Source of the DNA: an uncultured bacterium
GTDB lineage: Bacteria; Actinomycetota; Coriobacteriia; Coriobacteriales; Coriobacteriaceae
Length of the DNA: 56,987 nucleotides
Assembly (NCBI GenBank): GCA_905214525.1
Contig: CAJMMN010000015.1
Span: 1 to 56,987 of the forward strand
Direction of reading: 5' to 3'
Position numbers and translations under genes: made by a program. Shown piece by piece: positions 9,083 to 17,889 of the stretch; the stretch's first letter is position 1, and the number at the start of each line of letters is the position of its first letter. The notes beneath the pieces are model-generated. The model made no database searches, had not been told where the DNA came from, and was given only the letters and a program-made list of their open reading frames with translations.

Positions 9083-11380
9083 ATGGCTGATTCCAGCAAA
9101 AAGATGCAGATCGTGTTTGCCTCGGCCGAGTGCGCACCGTTTGTAAAGACCGGTGGCCTGGGTGACGTGGCAGGTTCGCTGCCTGCGGCGCTTGTGCGCG
9201 CCGGCGCCGAAGTTATCGTGATGGTGCCCAAGTACGCCACCATCAAGGATGAGTACAAGGCACAGATGGAGCACTTCTCCGATTTTTACGTGAGCCTGGG
9301 CTGGCGCAATGAGTACTGCGGGCTCGAGAAGATCGAGCACGACGGCGTCACCTATATGTTCATCGACAACGAGCGCTACTTTGCGCGCGACTATCCGTAC
9401 GGCTTCTTTGATGACGGCGAGCGCTTTGCGTTTTTCTCCAAGGCCATCACCGAGAGCCTGCAGCACCTGCCGGCCGGCTTTGAGTGCGACATCCTGCACT
9501 GCAATGACTGGCAGACGGCACTTGCGCCCGTGTTTTTGCGCGAGTTTTACCAGGGCCTGCCGCTGTATGACCGCGTCAAGACCGTGTTCTCGATCCACAA
9601 CGTGGCGTTCCAGGGCCAGTTTAGCGACACCGTGATGGAGGACATCCTGGGTGTGGCACACATTCCGGCGGCCGCTTCGCAGCTGCGTTGCGACGCCTGC
9701 AGCATCAACTACATGCTGGGCGCCCTGCGCTATGCCGACGCCATCACCACGGTGAGCCCCACCTATGCCAGCGAGATCCAGACGCCCGAGTTTGGCGAGG
9801 GCCTGGACGGCGTGCTGCGCGAGCGCTCCTATGCGCTGCAGGGCATTTTGAATGGCATCGACGTGGCAGGCTTTGACCCGGCGACCGACAAGCGCATTGC
9901 CGCCAACTACACCGTCGGGGACCGTTCCGGCAAGGCCGTGTGCAAGGCCAAGCTGCAGGAAGAGCTGGGGCTCGAGGTTCGCGACGACCGTCCGCTTATG
10001 GTCATGGTCACGCGCCTGACGCGCCAGAAGGGCATGGACCTGGTCATGTACGCGCTCGATCGCATTTTGGCAGGCGGCGTGCAGGTGGCGGTGCTGGGCA
10101 CCGGCGACCGCGACTACGAGGACGGTCTGCGCTACTTCCAGGACAAGTACCCCGGTACCATGGCCGCACGCATCGAGTTCGATCCTGCGCTGTCGCAGCG
10201 CATGTATGCCGCCGCCGACATGTTCCTAATGCCTTCGAAGTTTGAGCCCTGCGGCCTGTCGCAGATCATCGCCATGCGCTACGGCACCCTGCCTATCGTG
10301 CGCGAGACCGGCGGCCTGAAAGACACTGTGATTCCGTATAACGAGTTTACCGGCGAGGGTACGGGCTTCTCGTTTAGCAACTTTAACGGCGACGAGATGG
10401 GCGACGCCGTGTTCCGCGCGGCGCGTCTGTTCTGGGATAACCACGACGCCTGGAACCAGCTGGTCACGCAGGCCATGAGCCAGGACTTTAGCTGGACGCG
10501 CTCGGCCGACAAGTATCTGGACCTGTATTTCTTTATGCATCCGGAGATTGAGCGGCCGGCGGCTGTTGTCGACGAGCCTGTGGTTGTGGCTGAGAAAGTT
10601 GAGGCCGAGCCCGAGCCCAAGGCCGAGTCGGTTGTTGAGGCGCCCGCTGCTGCTGAGGAGCCCAAGGCTGAGGAGAAGCCGGCTGCGAAGCCTGCGGCAA
10701 AGAAGACCACGACTCGTAAGACGACGACTAAAAAGGCCACGACAACAAAGGCCGCTGCGAGCAAGACCACCACTGCCAAGGCAACTACCGCCAAGGCAGC
10801 GACCACGCGCAAGCGCACCACCGCAGCTGTCAAGAAGGCCGCCGAGGCCGAGGTCGTTCCCGAGGTAAAGGCCGAGACCACTGCAGCCGAGGTTAAGCCC
10901 GCGGCAAAGGCTCCGGCCAAGACCGCCGCCAAGAAGACGACCGCGTCCAAGAGCACAACCAAGACCCCTGCCACCAAGAAAGCTACAGCTACCAAGGCCA
11001 CTGCAACGAAGGCTGCCGCAAAGCCGGCCGCCAAGGTCGAGGAGACGCCTGCCGAGTCCAAGGCGGAGGCAACCGTCGAGGCCAAGCCTGCCGCCAAGAC
11101 CACCTCGCGCAAGCGCACGACGACAGCCAAGAAGACCATGGCAAAGACCGCAACTCCCAAAGCAGAGACTAAGCCCGCTGCTGCCAAAGAGGAGCCCAAG
11201 GCCGAGGTAAAGGCCAAGCCGACGCCGAAGGCCGCTGAGGTCAAGGCCGCACCGAAGGCAGAGGCTAAGCCCGAGCCTGCCAAGGAGACTCCGGTCTCCC
11301 CCGCCACTCCGGCCGAGGAAAAGGCTCCGACCAAGAAGACCTCCGTCCGCAAGGCAACTGCCACCCGCAAGCGCCGCTAA
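9083..11380 (+). CDS. glgA: glycogen synthase with long Lys/Ala/Pro-rich tail
   Basis: ADP-glucose-dependent GT5 glycogen synthase of 765 residues. KTGGLGDV at residues 22-29 is the ADP-glucose binding site; the C-terminal GT-B half has VTRLTRQKGMDL, FEPCGLSQIIAMRYGTLPIVRETGGLKD and the closing FSWTRSADKYLDLY. That core ends near residue 480, the usual end of GlgA. About 280 further residues are low-complexity Lys/Ala/Thr/Pro/Glu repeats resembling histone H1 C-terminal tails, with acidic stretches mixed in. I prefer ATG 9083, preceded by GGGAGA, over ATG 9071. A terminator follows, so this appears to end the glg operon. The tail is not needed for the known reaction; its role is unknown. Confidence 0.95.
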   Translation: MADSSKKMQIVFASAECAPFVKTGGLGDVAGSLPAALVRAGAEVIVMVPKYATIKDEYKAQMEHFSDFYVSLGWRNEYCGLEKIEHDGVTYMFIDNERYFARDYPYGFFDDGERFAFFSKAITESLQHLPAGFECDILHCNDWQTALAPVFLREFYQGLPLYDRVKTVFSIHNVAFQGQFSDTVMEDILGVAHIPAAASQLRCDACSINYMLGALRYADAITTVSPTYASEIQTPEFGEGLDGVLRERSYALQGILNGIDVAGFDPATDKRIAANYTVGDRSGKAVCKAKLQEELGLEVRDDRPLMVMVTRLTRQKGMDLVMYALDRILAGGVQVAVLGTGDRDYEDGLRYFQDKYPGTMAARIEFDPALSQRMYAAADMFLMPSKFEPCGLSQIIAMRYGTLPIVRETGGLKDTVIPYNEFTGEGTGFSFSNFNGDEMGDAVFRAARLFWDNHDAWNQLVTQAMSQDFSWTRSADKYLDLYFFMHPEIERPAAVVDEPVVVAEKVEAEPEPKAESVVEAPAAAEEPKAEEKPAAKPAAKKTTTRKTTTKKATTTKAAASKTTTAKATTAKAATTRKRTTAAVKKAAEAEVVPEVKAETTAAEVKPAAKAPAKTAAKKTTASKSTTKTPATKKATATKATATKAAAKPAAKVEETPAESKAEATVEAKPAAKTTSRKRTTTAKKTMAKTATPKAETKPAAAKEEPKAEVKAKPTPKAAEVKAAPKAEAKPEPAKETPVSPATPAEEKAPTKKTSVRKATATRKRR

Positions 11381-11413
11381 TCCTGACGATTAAAACTTAA
11401 TCCTCAACGCAAA

Positions 11414-11446
11414 AGAGGGCGCCCCAAGCAGGCGCCCTCTTCTTGG
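11414..11446 (+). terminator. intrinsic terminator after glgA
   Basis: Stem AGAGGGCGCC (11414-11423) pairs with GGCGCCCTCT (11431-11440) around a 7-base loop, followed by TCTTGGTT. Placed 34 bases after the glgA stop. Confidence 0.8.
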
Positions 11447-11470
11447 TTGAACCCCGCATTAAAAAGAGGG

Positions 11471-11604
11471 CCGGTTTACTACGACAAAATGGCTCCGGCC
11501 GACCACGGCGAGTAATCATCGAAATTGGCAACGCTTCTACCTGCAGTTTTAATATCACTAAAATGACTGTGGTTGAGATCATTCAATTCGTCGTAGTAAA
11601 CCGG
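11471..11604. repeat. spaced inverted repeat, 15-bp perfect arms
   Basis: CCGGTTTACTACGAC at 11471-11485 is exactly complementary to 11590-11604, with 104 bases between. One of several long inverted repeats in intergenic gaps of this window. No gene or target duplication is visible inside or around it. Confidence 0.65.
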
Positions 11605-11668
11605 AGCTGTTTTGTTTGGCTACAAATACTATCTACATAGGCGTTTTCGAGTATCGCGATAATGTGGA

Positions 11669-11686
11669 TGGTAAAACGATTTTCTA
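11669..11686. promoter_or_regulatory. LacI-type operator candidate 3
   Basis: TGGTAAAACGATTTTCTA shares TGGTAAAACG[T/A]TTTT with the site at 1517-1534 before glgB. It lies about 125 bases upstream of the amylase-glucanotransferase start, a plausible operator position. Confidence 0.4.
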
Positions 11687-11809
11687 GGACAACCGTTCGC
11701 CGATAATGAGCGGCTGTAGTTTATACAACTAAAGTGCAACGATATACTTAAGTACTGTGCGTTTAGCCCATGGCCCGTTGGCCATGACTGTATAGAACTG
11801 GACCGTACT

Positions 11810-14800
11810 ATGAGATTGATTCACAACAGCCGCCTGCCGCAGTTTCGCACTCCGTTTGGCGCTGTGACCACTGGAACTTCCGTTGCACTCTCGGTGATTT
11901 TGGAGGATGCCGACCCCAACCAGGCAACGCTTACGCTGCGCACCTGGGTCGATGAAATCGGTGAGTCTCTGTATCCCATGACGCACGAGGGCGACGGCAT
12001 ATTTACTGCAGAGCTTGAGTGCACCGAGCCCTGTCTTATCTGGTACAGCTTTATCTGCAATATCGAGGGCCAGCCCGAGGTTCGCCTAGGCGCGCCGCAA
12101 GGTCGCACCGGCGGCGAGGGCGTAACCTACGACTACGCCGAAGTGCCGTCGTTCCAGGTCACCGTCTACAAGCACCGCGAGAACCGTCCCACCTGGTACG
12201 AGCGCGGTATGGTCTACCAGATCTTCCCCGATCGCTATGCTCGCGACGAAAACTGGCGCGAGCGCACGCTGGCCGAAGTCGAAAAGCCACGCAACGGAAT
12301 CCAGCGCCGCATGGTCGAGGACTGGAACGAGCCGCCCGTGTACGAGCGTGCCGAGGACGGATCCATCAAGACCTGGGACTTTTACGGCGGCTCGCTCAAG
12401 GGTATCCAAAATGACCTGCCCCGCATCGCCGAGCTGGGCTTTACGGCCATCTACCTCAACCCCATCTTTGAGGCCGCGAGCAACCACCGCTACGACACGG
12501 CCGACTACACCAAGATCGACCCAATCCTGGGCACCGAGCAGGATTTTACCGAGCTGTGCCAGGCAGCCGAGAAGCTGGGCATCTCCATCATCCTGGACGG
12601 CGTCTTTAACCATACGGGTGACGACTCCATCTATTTCAACCGCTACGGCAACTACCCCGGCCTGGGTGCCTGGCAGAGCGAGGATTCGCCGTGGCGCGAT
12701 GCGTTTACCTTCCACGAGGACGGCTCGTACGACTGCTGGTGGGGTGTGGGCAACATGCCGGCCATCAACGAAAAGTCCGAGCTAGTACGCGAGAAGCTCC
12801 TAGGTAAGGACGGCGTGATCCGCAAATGGCTGCGCGCCGGTGCCCATGGTTGGCGCCTGGACGTCGCTGACGAGCTTTCCGACGACTTCCTGGCCGAGAT
12901 CAAGAAGGCCGTGCTTGCCGAAAAGCCTGACGCACTGTTGCTCGGCGAAGTCTGGGAGGACGCCTCCAACAAGATTAGCTACGGCCATCTGCGCCGCTAC
13001 CTGCAGGGCTCCGAGCTGGACTCTGCCATGGATTACCCCTTCCGCGACATGGTCATCGGCTTTTTGATGGGCTACAAAAACGCCTACCAAGCTGCCGAGG
13101 ATATCGAGACCCTACGCGAGAACTATCCGCGTGAGGCCCTGTCTTGCGCGCTCAATCTGCTTTCGAGCCACGACCGCCCGCGTATCATCTCGGTGCTCGG
13201 CGGCGGCCCCGACGAGTCGCAGCTGCCCGAGTGCGAGCGCAGCAAATGGCGTCTGGACGAGAACGCGATGGGCCTGGCCAAGAGCCGTTTTTGGCTTTCG
13301 ACGCTCATGCAGATGACCTTCCCGGGCGTTCCCTCAATCTATTACGGTGACGAGTACGGGTTGGAGGGTCTCACCGATCCGGGCAATCGCCGCACCATGC
13401 CGACCAAGGAAGACCTGCACGACTTCGATACGTTCGCAATCGTCAAGAACGCATCCGCTGTGCGCCGCGCGCTGCCGTTCATGATCGACGGTGAAATTAA
13501 GGCCTTCGCGCTCAATGACGAAGTACTCGCCTATACGCGCACCGGTAAAGACGGCGAGTCCGCGACCGTCATCATCAACCGCAGCCTGCGCAATTCGCAT
13601 CGCGTGACCATTCCAGCGCTCGGCGAATGCGCGAGCGATGTGATTAGCGGTCACGAGTGCGAGATCCACAACGGTACGGTCACGCTCGATCTGTATCCGC
13701 TGGGCTCGTCGATTATCTATCACCATGCAGAGCAGCGCCTGCAGGAGCCGCTCGATCATGGCGCGGGTGTTGTGTGCCATATCACCTCGGTGCCCACCGA
13801 CGACGGCAAGCCCGGCACGATCGGCGCGCCCACGCGTCGCTTTATCGACCATCTGGCCGCCATGGGCATGCGCTACTGGCAGGTTCTCCCCGTCAACCCT
13901 ACGGACTTCTTCCGCTCCCCTTACGCCGGTCCTTCGGCCTTTGCAGGCAATATCGACCTGCTGCCCGAAAGCCACGAGGAGCTGGCGGCCGACTTTGAGT
14001 CCTGGAAGGCCCGCGGAGGCGAGGATGCCGATCCGCTGTACACCGCGTTTAAACATCGCAATGCCGATTGGCTCGAGAAATACTGCGTTTACATGGCCGT
14101 TAAGAAGCACTTTGAGGGCGAATCGCGCCACGATTGGCCGGCAGATGTCGCGCGCTACAACGAGCATCTGATCGACGACAAGCGCTTCCACGACGAGGCC
14201 GAGCTTCAGGCGTACATGCAGTACCGCTTTGACCTGGCTTGGTGCGAGCTCATGAACTATGCGCACAAGAAGGACATCGAGGTCATCGGCGATATTCCTA
14301 TGTACGTGTCCGACGATTCGGCGGATGCGTGGAGCGAGCCCGAGAACTTCTGGCTGTCCGATACCGGCAAGGCGATCGAGATTTCTGGCGCGCCGCCCGA
14401 CAACTTTGCACCCGAGGGCCAGGTGTGGGGCAACCCGACGTTCCGCTGGGACCACATGAAGCAGAACGGCTATAGCTGGTGGATGGATCGCCTGCGTCGT
14501 GCGTTCGCGCTCTACGACCGTGTGCGCCTGGACCACTTCCTGGGCTTCCACAGCTATTTCAGCATTCCCGCGGGCAAGGCTTGCGCCGACGGCCGCTGGC
14601 TGGCGGGCCCGGGCAAGGACCTGTTCCAGACCGCCTACGACGAGCTGGGTCCGCTCAACTTTATCGCTGAGGACTTGGGCTATCTGACGCCCGGCGTTCG
14701 CTCCATGGCTTCAACCTGTGGCTTCCCTGGCATGGACGTGCTGGAGTTTAGCGATTACGACGTCCGTTGCGGCGTGCACCCCACGCCCGGCAAGATTCTG

Positions 14801-15106
14801 TACACCTCGACGCACGACACCTCGACGCTGGCCGGTTGGTGCACGCGTTCCTTTGCGGGTGGCGACGTGCCGAGCGGTGTTGAGGTGGCGTCCAAGCTGA
14901 TGAACGACGCGCTGGCAAGCGACGCTCCCCTGGTGATGATGCCGCTGCAGGATGTTCTGGGGCTAGGCGACGACGCGCGCATGAACGTTCCGGGCGTGGC
15001 CACGGGCAACTGGACCTGGCAGGCTGACGAGGCGGACATTGCAGCCGCCGAGAACAAAACCGCACAGCTCCTGCGCAACAACAATAGATTCTGGGGCGAA
15101 GCGTGA
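11810..15106 (+). CDS. GH13 alpha-amylase / GH77 4-alpha-glucanotransferase fusion
   Basis: A 1098-residue cytosolic bifunctional enzyme for alpha-glucan use. Residues 1 to about 125 form an N-terminal beta domain like neopullulanase/maltogenic amylase. The GH13 domain has WYERGMVYQIFPDRYARD, nucleophile Asp 351 (WRLDVAD), acid/base Glu 380 (LLGEVWED) and Asp 455 (LSSHDRPR). From about residue 640 a MalQ domain follows, with nucleophile Asp 908 (RVRLDHFLGF), Glu 954 (FIAEDLGYLTP) and Asp 1003 (THDTSTLAGW). Both active sites appear complete. No stop or frameshift lies between the halves, so the fusion is a single reading frame. The ribosome binding site is weak. It probably degrades maltodextrins and remodels the chains passed to GlgP. 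Confidence 0.93.
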   Translation: MRLIHNSRLPQFRTPFGAVTTGTSVALSVILEDADPNQATLTLRTWVDEIGESLYPMTHEGDGIFTAELECTEPCLIWYSFICNIEGQPEVRLGAPQGRTGGEGVTYDYAEVPSFQVTVYKHRENRPTWYERGMVYQIFPDRYARDENWRERTLAEVEKPRNGIQRRMVEDWNEPPVYERAEDGSIKTWDFYGGSLKGIQNDLPRIAELGFTAIYLNPIFEAASNHRYDTADYTKIDPILGTEQDFTELCQAAEKLGISIILDGVFNHTGDDSIYFNRYGNYPGLGAWQSEDSPWRDAFTFHEDGSYDCWWGVGNMPAINEKSELVREKLLGKDGVIRKWLRAGAHGWRLDVADELSDDFLAEIKKAVLAEKPDALLLGEVWEDASNKISYGHLRRYLQGSELDSAMDYPFRDMVIGFLMGYKNAYQAAEDIETLRENYPREALSCALNLLSSHDRPRIISVLGGGPDESQLPECERSKWRLDENAMGLAKSRFWLSTLMQMTFPGVPSIYYGDEYGLEGLTDPGNRRTMPTKEDLHDFDTFAIVKNASAVRRALPFMIDGEIKAFALNDEVLAYTRTGKDGESATVIINRSLRNSHRVTIPALGECASDVISGHECEIHNGTVTLDLYPLGSSIIYHHAEQRLQEPLDHGAGVVCHITSVPTDDGKPGTIGAPTRRFIDHLAAMGMRYWQVLPVNPTDFFRSPYAGPSAFAGNIDLLPESHEELAADFESWKARGGEDADPLYTAFKHRNADWLEKYCVYMAVKKHFEGESRHDWPADVARYNEHLIDDKRFHDEAELQAYMQYRFDLAWCELMNYAHKKDIEVIGDIPMYVSDDSADAWSEPENFWLSDTGKAIEISGAPPDNFAPEGQVWGNPTFRWDHMKQNGYSWWMDRLRRAFALYDRVRLDHFLGFHSYFSIPAGKACADGRWLAGPGKDLFQTAYDELGPLNFIAEDLGYLTPGVRSMASTCGFPGMDVLEFSDYDVRCGVHPTPGKILYTSTHDTSTLAGWCTRSFAGGDVPSGVEVASKLMNDALASDAPLVMMPLQDVLGLGDDARMNVPGVATGNWTWQADEADIAAAENKTAQLLRNNNRFWGEA

Positions 15107-15150
15107 TAAAACCCCCGATATAGGGTACAGTTACAGACGTTTGAATTTTT

Positions 15151-15177
15151 GCGGGCAGAGTAATCTGCCCGCTTTGT
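15151..15177 (+). terminator. intrinsic terminator after amylase fusion
   Basis: GCGGGCAGA (15151-15159) pairs with TCTGCCCGC (15164-15172) around a GTAA loop, followed by TTTGT. It lies between the fusion gene and the zinc-ribbon gene. Confidence 0.75.
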
Positions 15178-15194
15178 GCTGAAAAGGAAGTATT

Positions 15195-15431
15195 ATGGCG
15201 CGCTACGATTACAAGTGCTCGAGCTGCGGCAACGTGTTTGAGGTTGAGCATCCCATGTCCGAGACTCCCGAGGTCGTGTGCCCGAGCTGCGGTGCTCCGG
15301 CGGCCAAGACGTTCTCGGCCAGCGGCATTAAATTTGAGGGCAGCGGTTTCTACAATACCGACCAGCGAAGCGGCGGCTCCAGCACCAACGCCACCAGCGG
15401 CTGCTGCGCCAACTGCCCGCACAGCCACTAG
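15195..15431 (+). CDS. FmdB-family zinc ribbon protein
   Basis: A 78-residue protein starting MARYDYKCSSCGNVF. Two CxxC pairs, Cys 8/11 and Cys 29/32 (CPSCGAP), form the FmdB/CxxC_CxxC_SSSS zinc ribbon; a Ser/Gly-rich stretch leads to a Cys/His-rich C-terminus (CCANCPHSH). AAAAGGAAGTATT before the ATG is a good ribosome binding site. Members are called putative regulatory proteins after fmdB of methylotrophs, but no biochemical role is established. It sits alone between two terminators. Confidence 0.88.
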   Translation: MARYDYKCSSCGNVFEVEHPMSETPEVVCPSCGAPAAKTFSASGIKFEGSGFYNTDQRSGGSSTNATSGCCANCPHSH

Positions 15432-15439
15432 CGATAAGC

Positions 15440-15478
15440 GGCCCCGCGATCAAGCCCGATCGCGGGGCTGATTCTTTA
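15440..15478 (+). terminator. intrinsic terminator after zinc-ribbon gene
   Basis: GCCCCGCGATC (15441-15451) pairs with GATCGCGGGGC at 15458-15468 around a short loop; TGATTCTTT follows. Confidence 0.75.
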
Positions 15479-15498
15479 GCTACCCAGGCATCTCTATG

Positions 15499-15566
15499 AG
15501 TTGCGGTGAAATAAGGACTGTTTGGCGGGTAGAAGCCGATATTCAATCCCTATTTCACCGCAACTT
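15499..15566. repeat. palindromic intergenic element, rsmB/zinc-ribbon gap
   Basis: Arms 15499-15517 and 15547-15566 pair over 19 bases with one mismatch (AGTTGCGGTGAAATA core). The left arm runs on into GGACTGTTTGG. A related single copy is at 31853-31880. It lies between convergent genes. Confidence 0.65.
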
Positions 15567-15571
15567 AATAG

Positions 15572-16972
15572 TTACTTGTGGACCAAGCGGGCGCAGAAGT
15601 GGCCGTCGTAGGAGTCGGCGTTTACCGGTACGCTTTGGAAGAGGCCTCGGTCGTTCTGACGTACGGAGACGAGCTTCTTGGCCTGGGCAAACTCGGGGAG
15701 CTGCAGAATCTGGGCTTCAGAGAGCGGCGCCACGGTAAAGCCGGTACCCTCGGGTGAGTTCAGGAAAGCGTCCACCACCTGCGTGTTCTCCTCGTCGAAG
15801 ACCGAGCACGTCGCATAGATGAGCTCGCCACCGGCAGCCACGCGCGCGGCAGCCTCTTTGAGCATCGTCAGCTGCAGTTTGGGCAACTCGGTCGTAACGT
15901 CATTCTCAGTTAGGCGCCACGGGATCTCGGGATGACGGCGCATGGTGCCGGTGCCAGAGCACGGAGCATCGATAAAGACCGTGTCGAACGTAACCGGCTC
16001 GCCAAGCATGGCATCAAACGACGTCAGTACTTCATCAAGCTCGCAAGCATCGCCCGAAACCGTACGAACGCCCTGAATACCGGCCTTATGCAGACGAGCG
16101 AGATTCTGGTCGCACTTACGGTCATGAAGATCAAGTGCCGTATGCTGACGCTCATAGCCGGCACGCTTGGCCTGGCACATCATCACATAGGTCTTGGTGC
16201 CACGACCGGCACCAATCTCAAGGCAGCTACCAGGGCGCGTGGCAGCCGTGGCGATAAGCTGCGCGTTGAGATCGGATGCCACCGCGGCAGCACGCTCAAA
16301 CACACCCGAAGCAACGGTAACCGCGGCATCAACCGGGGCATGGCAACCCGGGAAGACAGGCGCAACGAGCTGCGAGATATACGGATCGGCGTTGGTCGCA
16401 AAGGCGTTCTCATGCAGGGCCAGCGGCGCGGGGGCCAGATTGCCGGCAAAGTTAAGCGCGCCCTCGGGCGTGTCGAATGATGCCATAATGCGAGCGCACA
16501 GCCAGCGCGGCAGGCCCATCAGGCGAGATAGGCGAACCAAGCGGCGCTCGGACTCATCGGCATCGGCTGCGGTGGCAAAGTCCTCAACATTGTCAGCAAC
16601 CTTATGCAGCACGGCGTTCGCCAGACCGGCAGCCGACTTAGCGCCGCTGCGAACCAGCTCAACACCCTGGCTTACGGCAACGCGGCCAGGCGTATGCAGA
16701 TAAAGCATCTCGAAGGCCGAGATGCGAAGCGCCATGCGAACACGCGGCGCAACCTTTTTAGGCTTATCAAGAAACTGATCGAGCAGCTCATCCAAAATGC
16801 CCTGCGTGGCAGCAACGCCCAATGCCAAGCGAGCGGCAAAGGCGGAATCGCGCTGATCGATGGCCTTCGCCGATGCGCGAGAGGACAGCACGTCGCGCGC
16901 ATACATGCCGCGGCGATCGGCCTCCATCAGCACATCGAGTGCGAGCTTGCGCGCGGGAGACAGCTTGCTCAT
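15572..16972 (-). CDS. rsmB: 16S rRNA m5C967 methyltransferase RsmB
   Basis: A 466-residue SAM-dependent enzyme that methylates C967 (E. coli numbering) of 16S rRNA. The N-terminal 140 residues are the NusB-like RNA-binding domain. The catalytic domain has the SAM motif LEIGAGRGTKTYV, the conserved VFIDAPCSGTGTMRRHPEIPW with one catalytic Cys, and the second Cys in IYATCSVFDEEN. ATG 16972 overlaps the fmt stop by four bases (ATGA), so the pair is translationally coupled; the longer frame to 17020 lies inside fmt and is not needed. Confidence 0.92.
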   Translation of the reverse strand: MSKLSPARKLALDVLMEADRRGMYARDVLSSRASAKAIDQRDSAFAARLALGVAATQGILDELLDQFLDKPKKVAPRVRMALRISAFEMLYLHTPGRVAVSQGVELVRSGAKSAAGLANAVLHKVADNVEDFATAADADESERRLVRLSRLMGLPRWLCARIMASFDTPEGALNFAGNLAPAPLALHENAFATNADPYISQLVAPVFPGCHAPVDAAVTVASGVFERAAAVASDLNAQLIATAATRPGSCLEIGAGRGTKTYVMMCQAKRAGYERQHTALDLHDRKCDQNLARLHKAGIQGVRTVSGDACELDEVLTSFDAMLGEPVTFDTVFIDAPCSGTGTMRRHPEIPWRLTENDVTTELPKLQLTMLKEAAARVAAGGELIYATCSVFDEENTQVVDAFLNSPEGTGFTVAPLSEAQILQLPEFAQAKKLVSVRQNDRGLFQSVPVNADSYDGHFCARLVHK

Positions 16973-17889
16973 GACAAAACACCCCACGAAAGATCGGCAC
17001 CCTGCAGGCCAGCAGCCCAAGCAGAGGCGGCCATAGCACGCTTGCCATCAGGCTTAACCTCGAGCAACTCAATCGAGCCATCGGAAAGGCCAAGGTAAAC
17101 ACGCTTAGCCTGAACGAGAACCTGATCCTCGCCAAGCGACACATCAGCCGCCACAGCATCGAGCACGCGCACGGTCTTACCGGCAATCACGCAACGAGCA
17201 GGCGCGGTATCGGACGAAGCCAGCACATGGCGCACGCAATCGAGCGTTGCCATCTGCGGATTCAGGCGCATCTCCTGCTTAGAAATCTTAGCAGCATGAG
17301 TGACGAGCGACTCATCCTGTTCAGTCCAAACGGCGGTGCCATCGGCAAGCGATGGCAGTGTATCGGCCAGCAGCCTACCGCCCAGCTCGGCAAGCTCCAT
17401 AGTCAGCGCCTCGGCATGCTTACCGGCAACCGAGGTCGAGGCCTGCGCGCAATAAGCGCCAGTATCCACGCCATATCCAATACGCATAATGGAAACGCCA
17501 GCGACCTCGTCACCAGCGAGAATCGCACGCTGAATAGGAGCAGCCCCACGCCAACGAGGCAGCAGCGAAGCATGAACATTCACAATACCAAGCGGCGCCA
17601 TTTGCAGCACGTCATCGGGCAAAATGCAACCATAGGCAGCCACACAGAAAATATCGGCCTGGGCAGCCCGGAGCGCCTCAATAACCTCCGGCGTCATACG
17701 ATTAGCTTCAATAACCGGCAACCCCAGCTCAAGCGCCTTAGCCTTAACAGGAGACGGCTCCAGCTTCTTACCACGCCCACGAACAGCATCAGGACGAGTA
17801 ACAACAAGCGCAATCTCATTCCCAGCCTCAACAAGCGAAGTCAAAGAAGGCACAGCAAAATCAGGCGTACCCATAAACACAATACGCAT
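16969..17889 (-). CDS. fmt: methionyl-tRNA formyltransferase
   Basis: A 306-residue enzyme that formylates initiator Met-tRNA using 10-formyltetrahydrofolate. MRIVFMGTPDFAVPSL opens the Rossmann domain; NVHASLLPRWRGAAPIQRAI is the folate/catalytic signature (HxSLLPxxRG). The C-terminal OB-fold tRNA-binding domain follows. AGGAGA lies 11 bases before the ATG. Genes priA, def, fmt and rsmB run in one direction; def removes the formyl group that Fmt adds, a common pairing, although here a 328-base gap with an inverted repeat separates them. Confidence 0.96.
   Translation of the reverse strand: MRIVFMGTPDFAVPSLTSLVEAGNEIALVVTRPDAVRGRGKKLEPSPVKAKALELGLPVIEANRMTPEVIEALRAAQADIFCVAAYGCILPDDVLQMAPLGIVNVHASLLPRWRGAAPIQRAILAGDEVAGVSIMRIGYGVDTGAYCAQASTSVAGKHAEALTMELAELGGRLLADTLPSLADGTAVWTEQDESLVTHAAKISKQEMRLNPQMATLDCVRHVLASSDTAPARCVIAGKTVRVLDAVAADVSLGEDQVLVQAKRVYLGLSDGSIELLEVKPDGKRAMAASAWAAGLQGADLSWGVLS

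Larger units (their letters stand above)
11447..11809. other. intergenic region before amylase fusion gene
   Basis: About 360 bases of lower GC. It holds a spaced 15-bp inverted repeat (11471-11604) and an operator-like site at 11669-11686, listed separately. The small open frame at 11443-11640 overlaps the repeat and has no ribosome binding site or recognised domain, so I do not call it a gene. I did not find a convincing promoter. Confidence 0.5.

Noticed and set aside
10279..11370. 363-codon antisense frame over the glgA tail, appearing as a hydrophobic Ala/Val protein
   Set aside because: It is the complement of the Lys/Ala/Thr repeats; the apparent membrane character is an artefact of AAG/GCC-rich codons read backwards.
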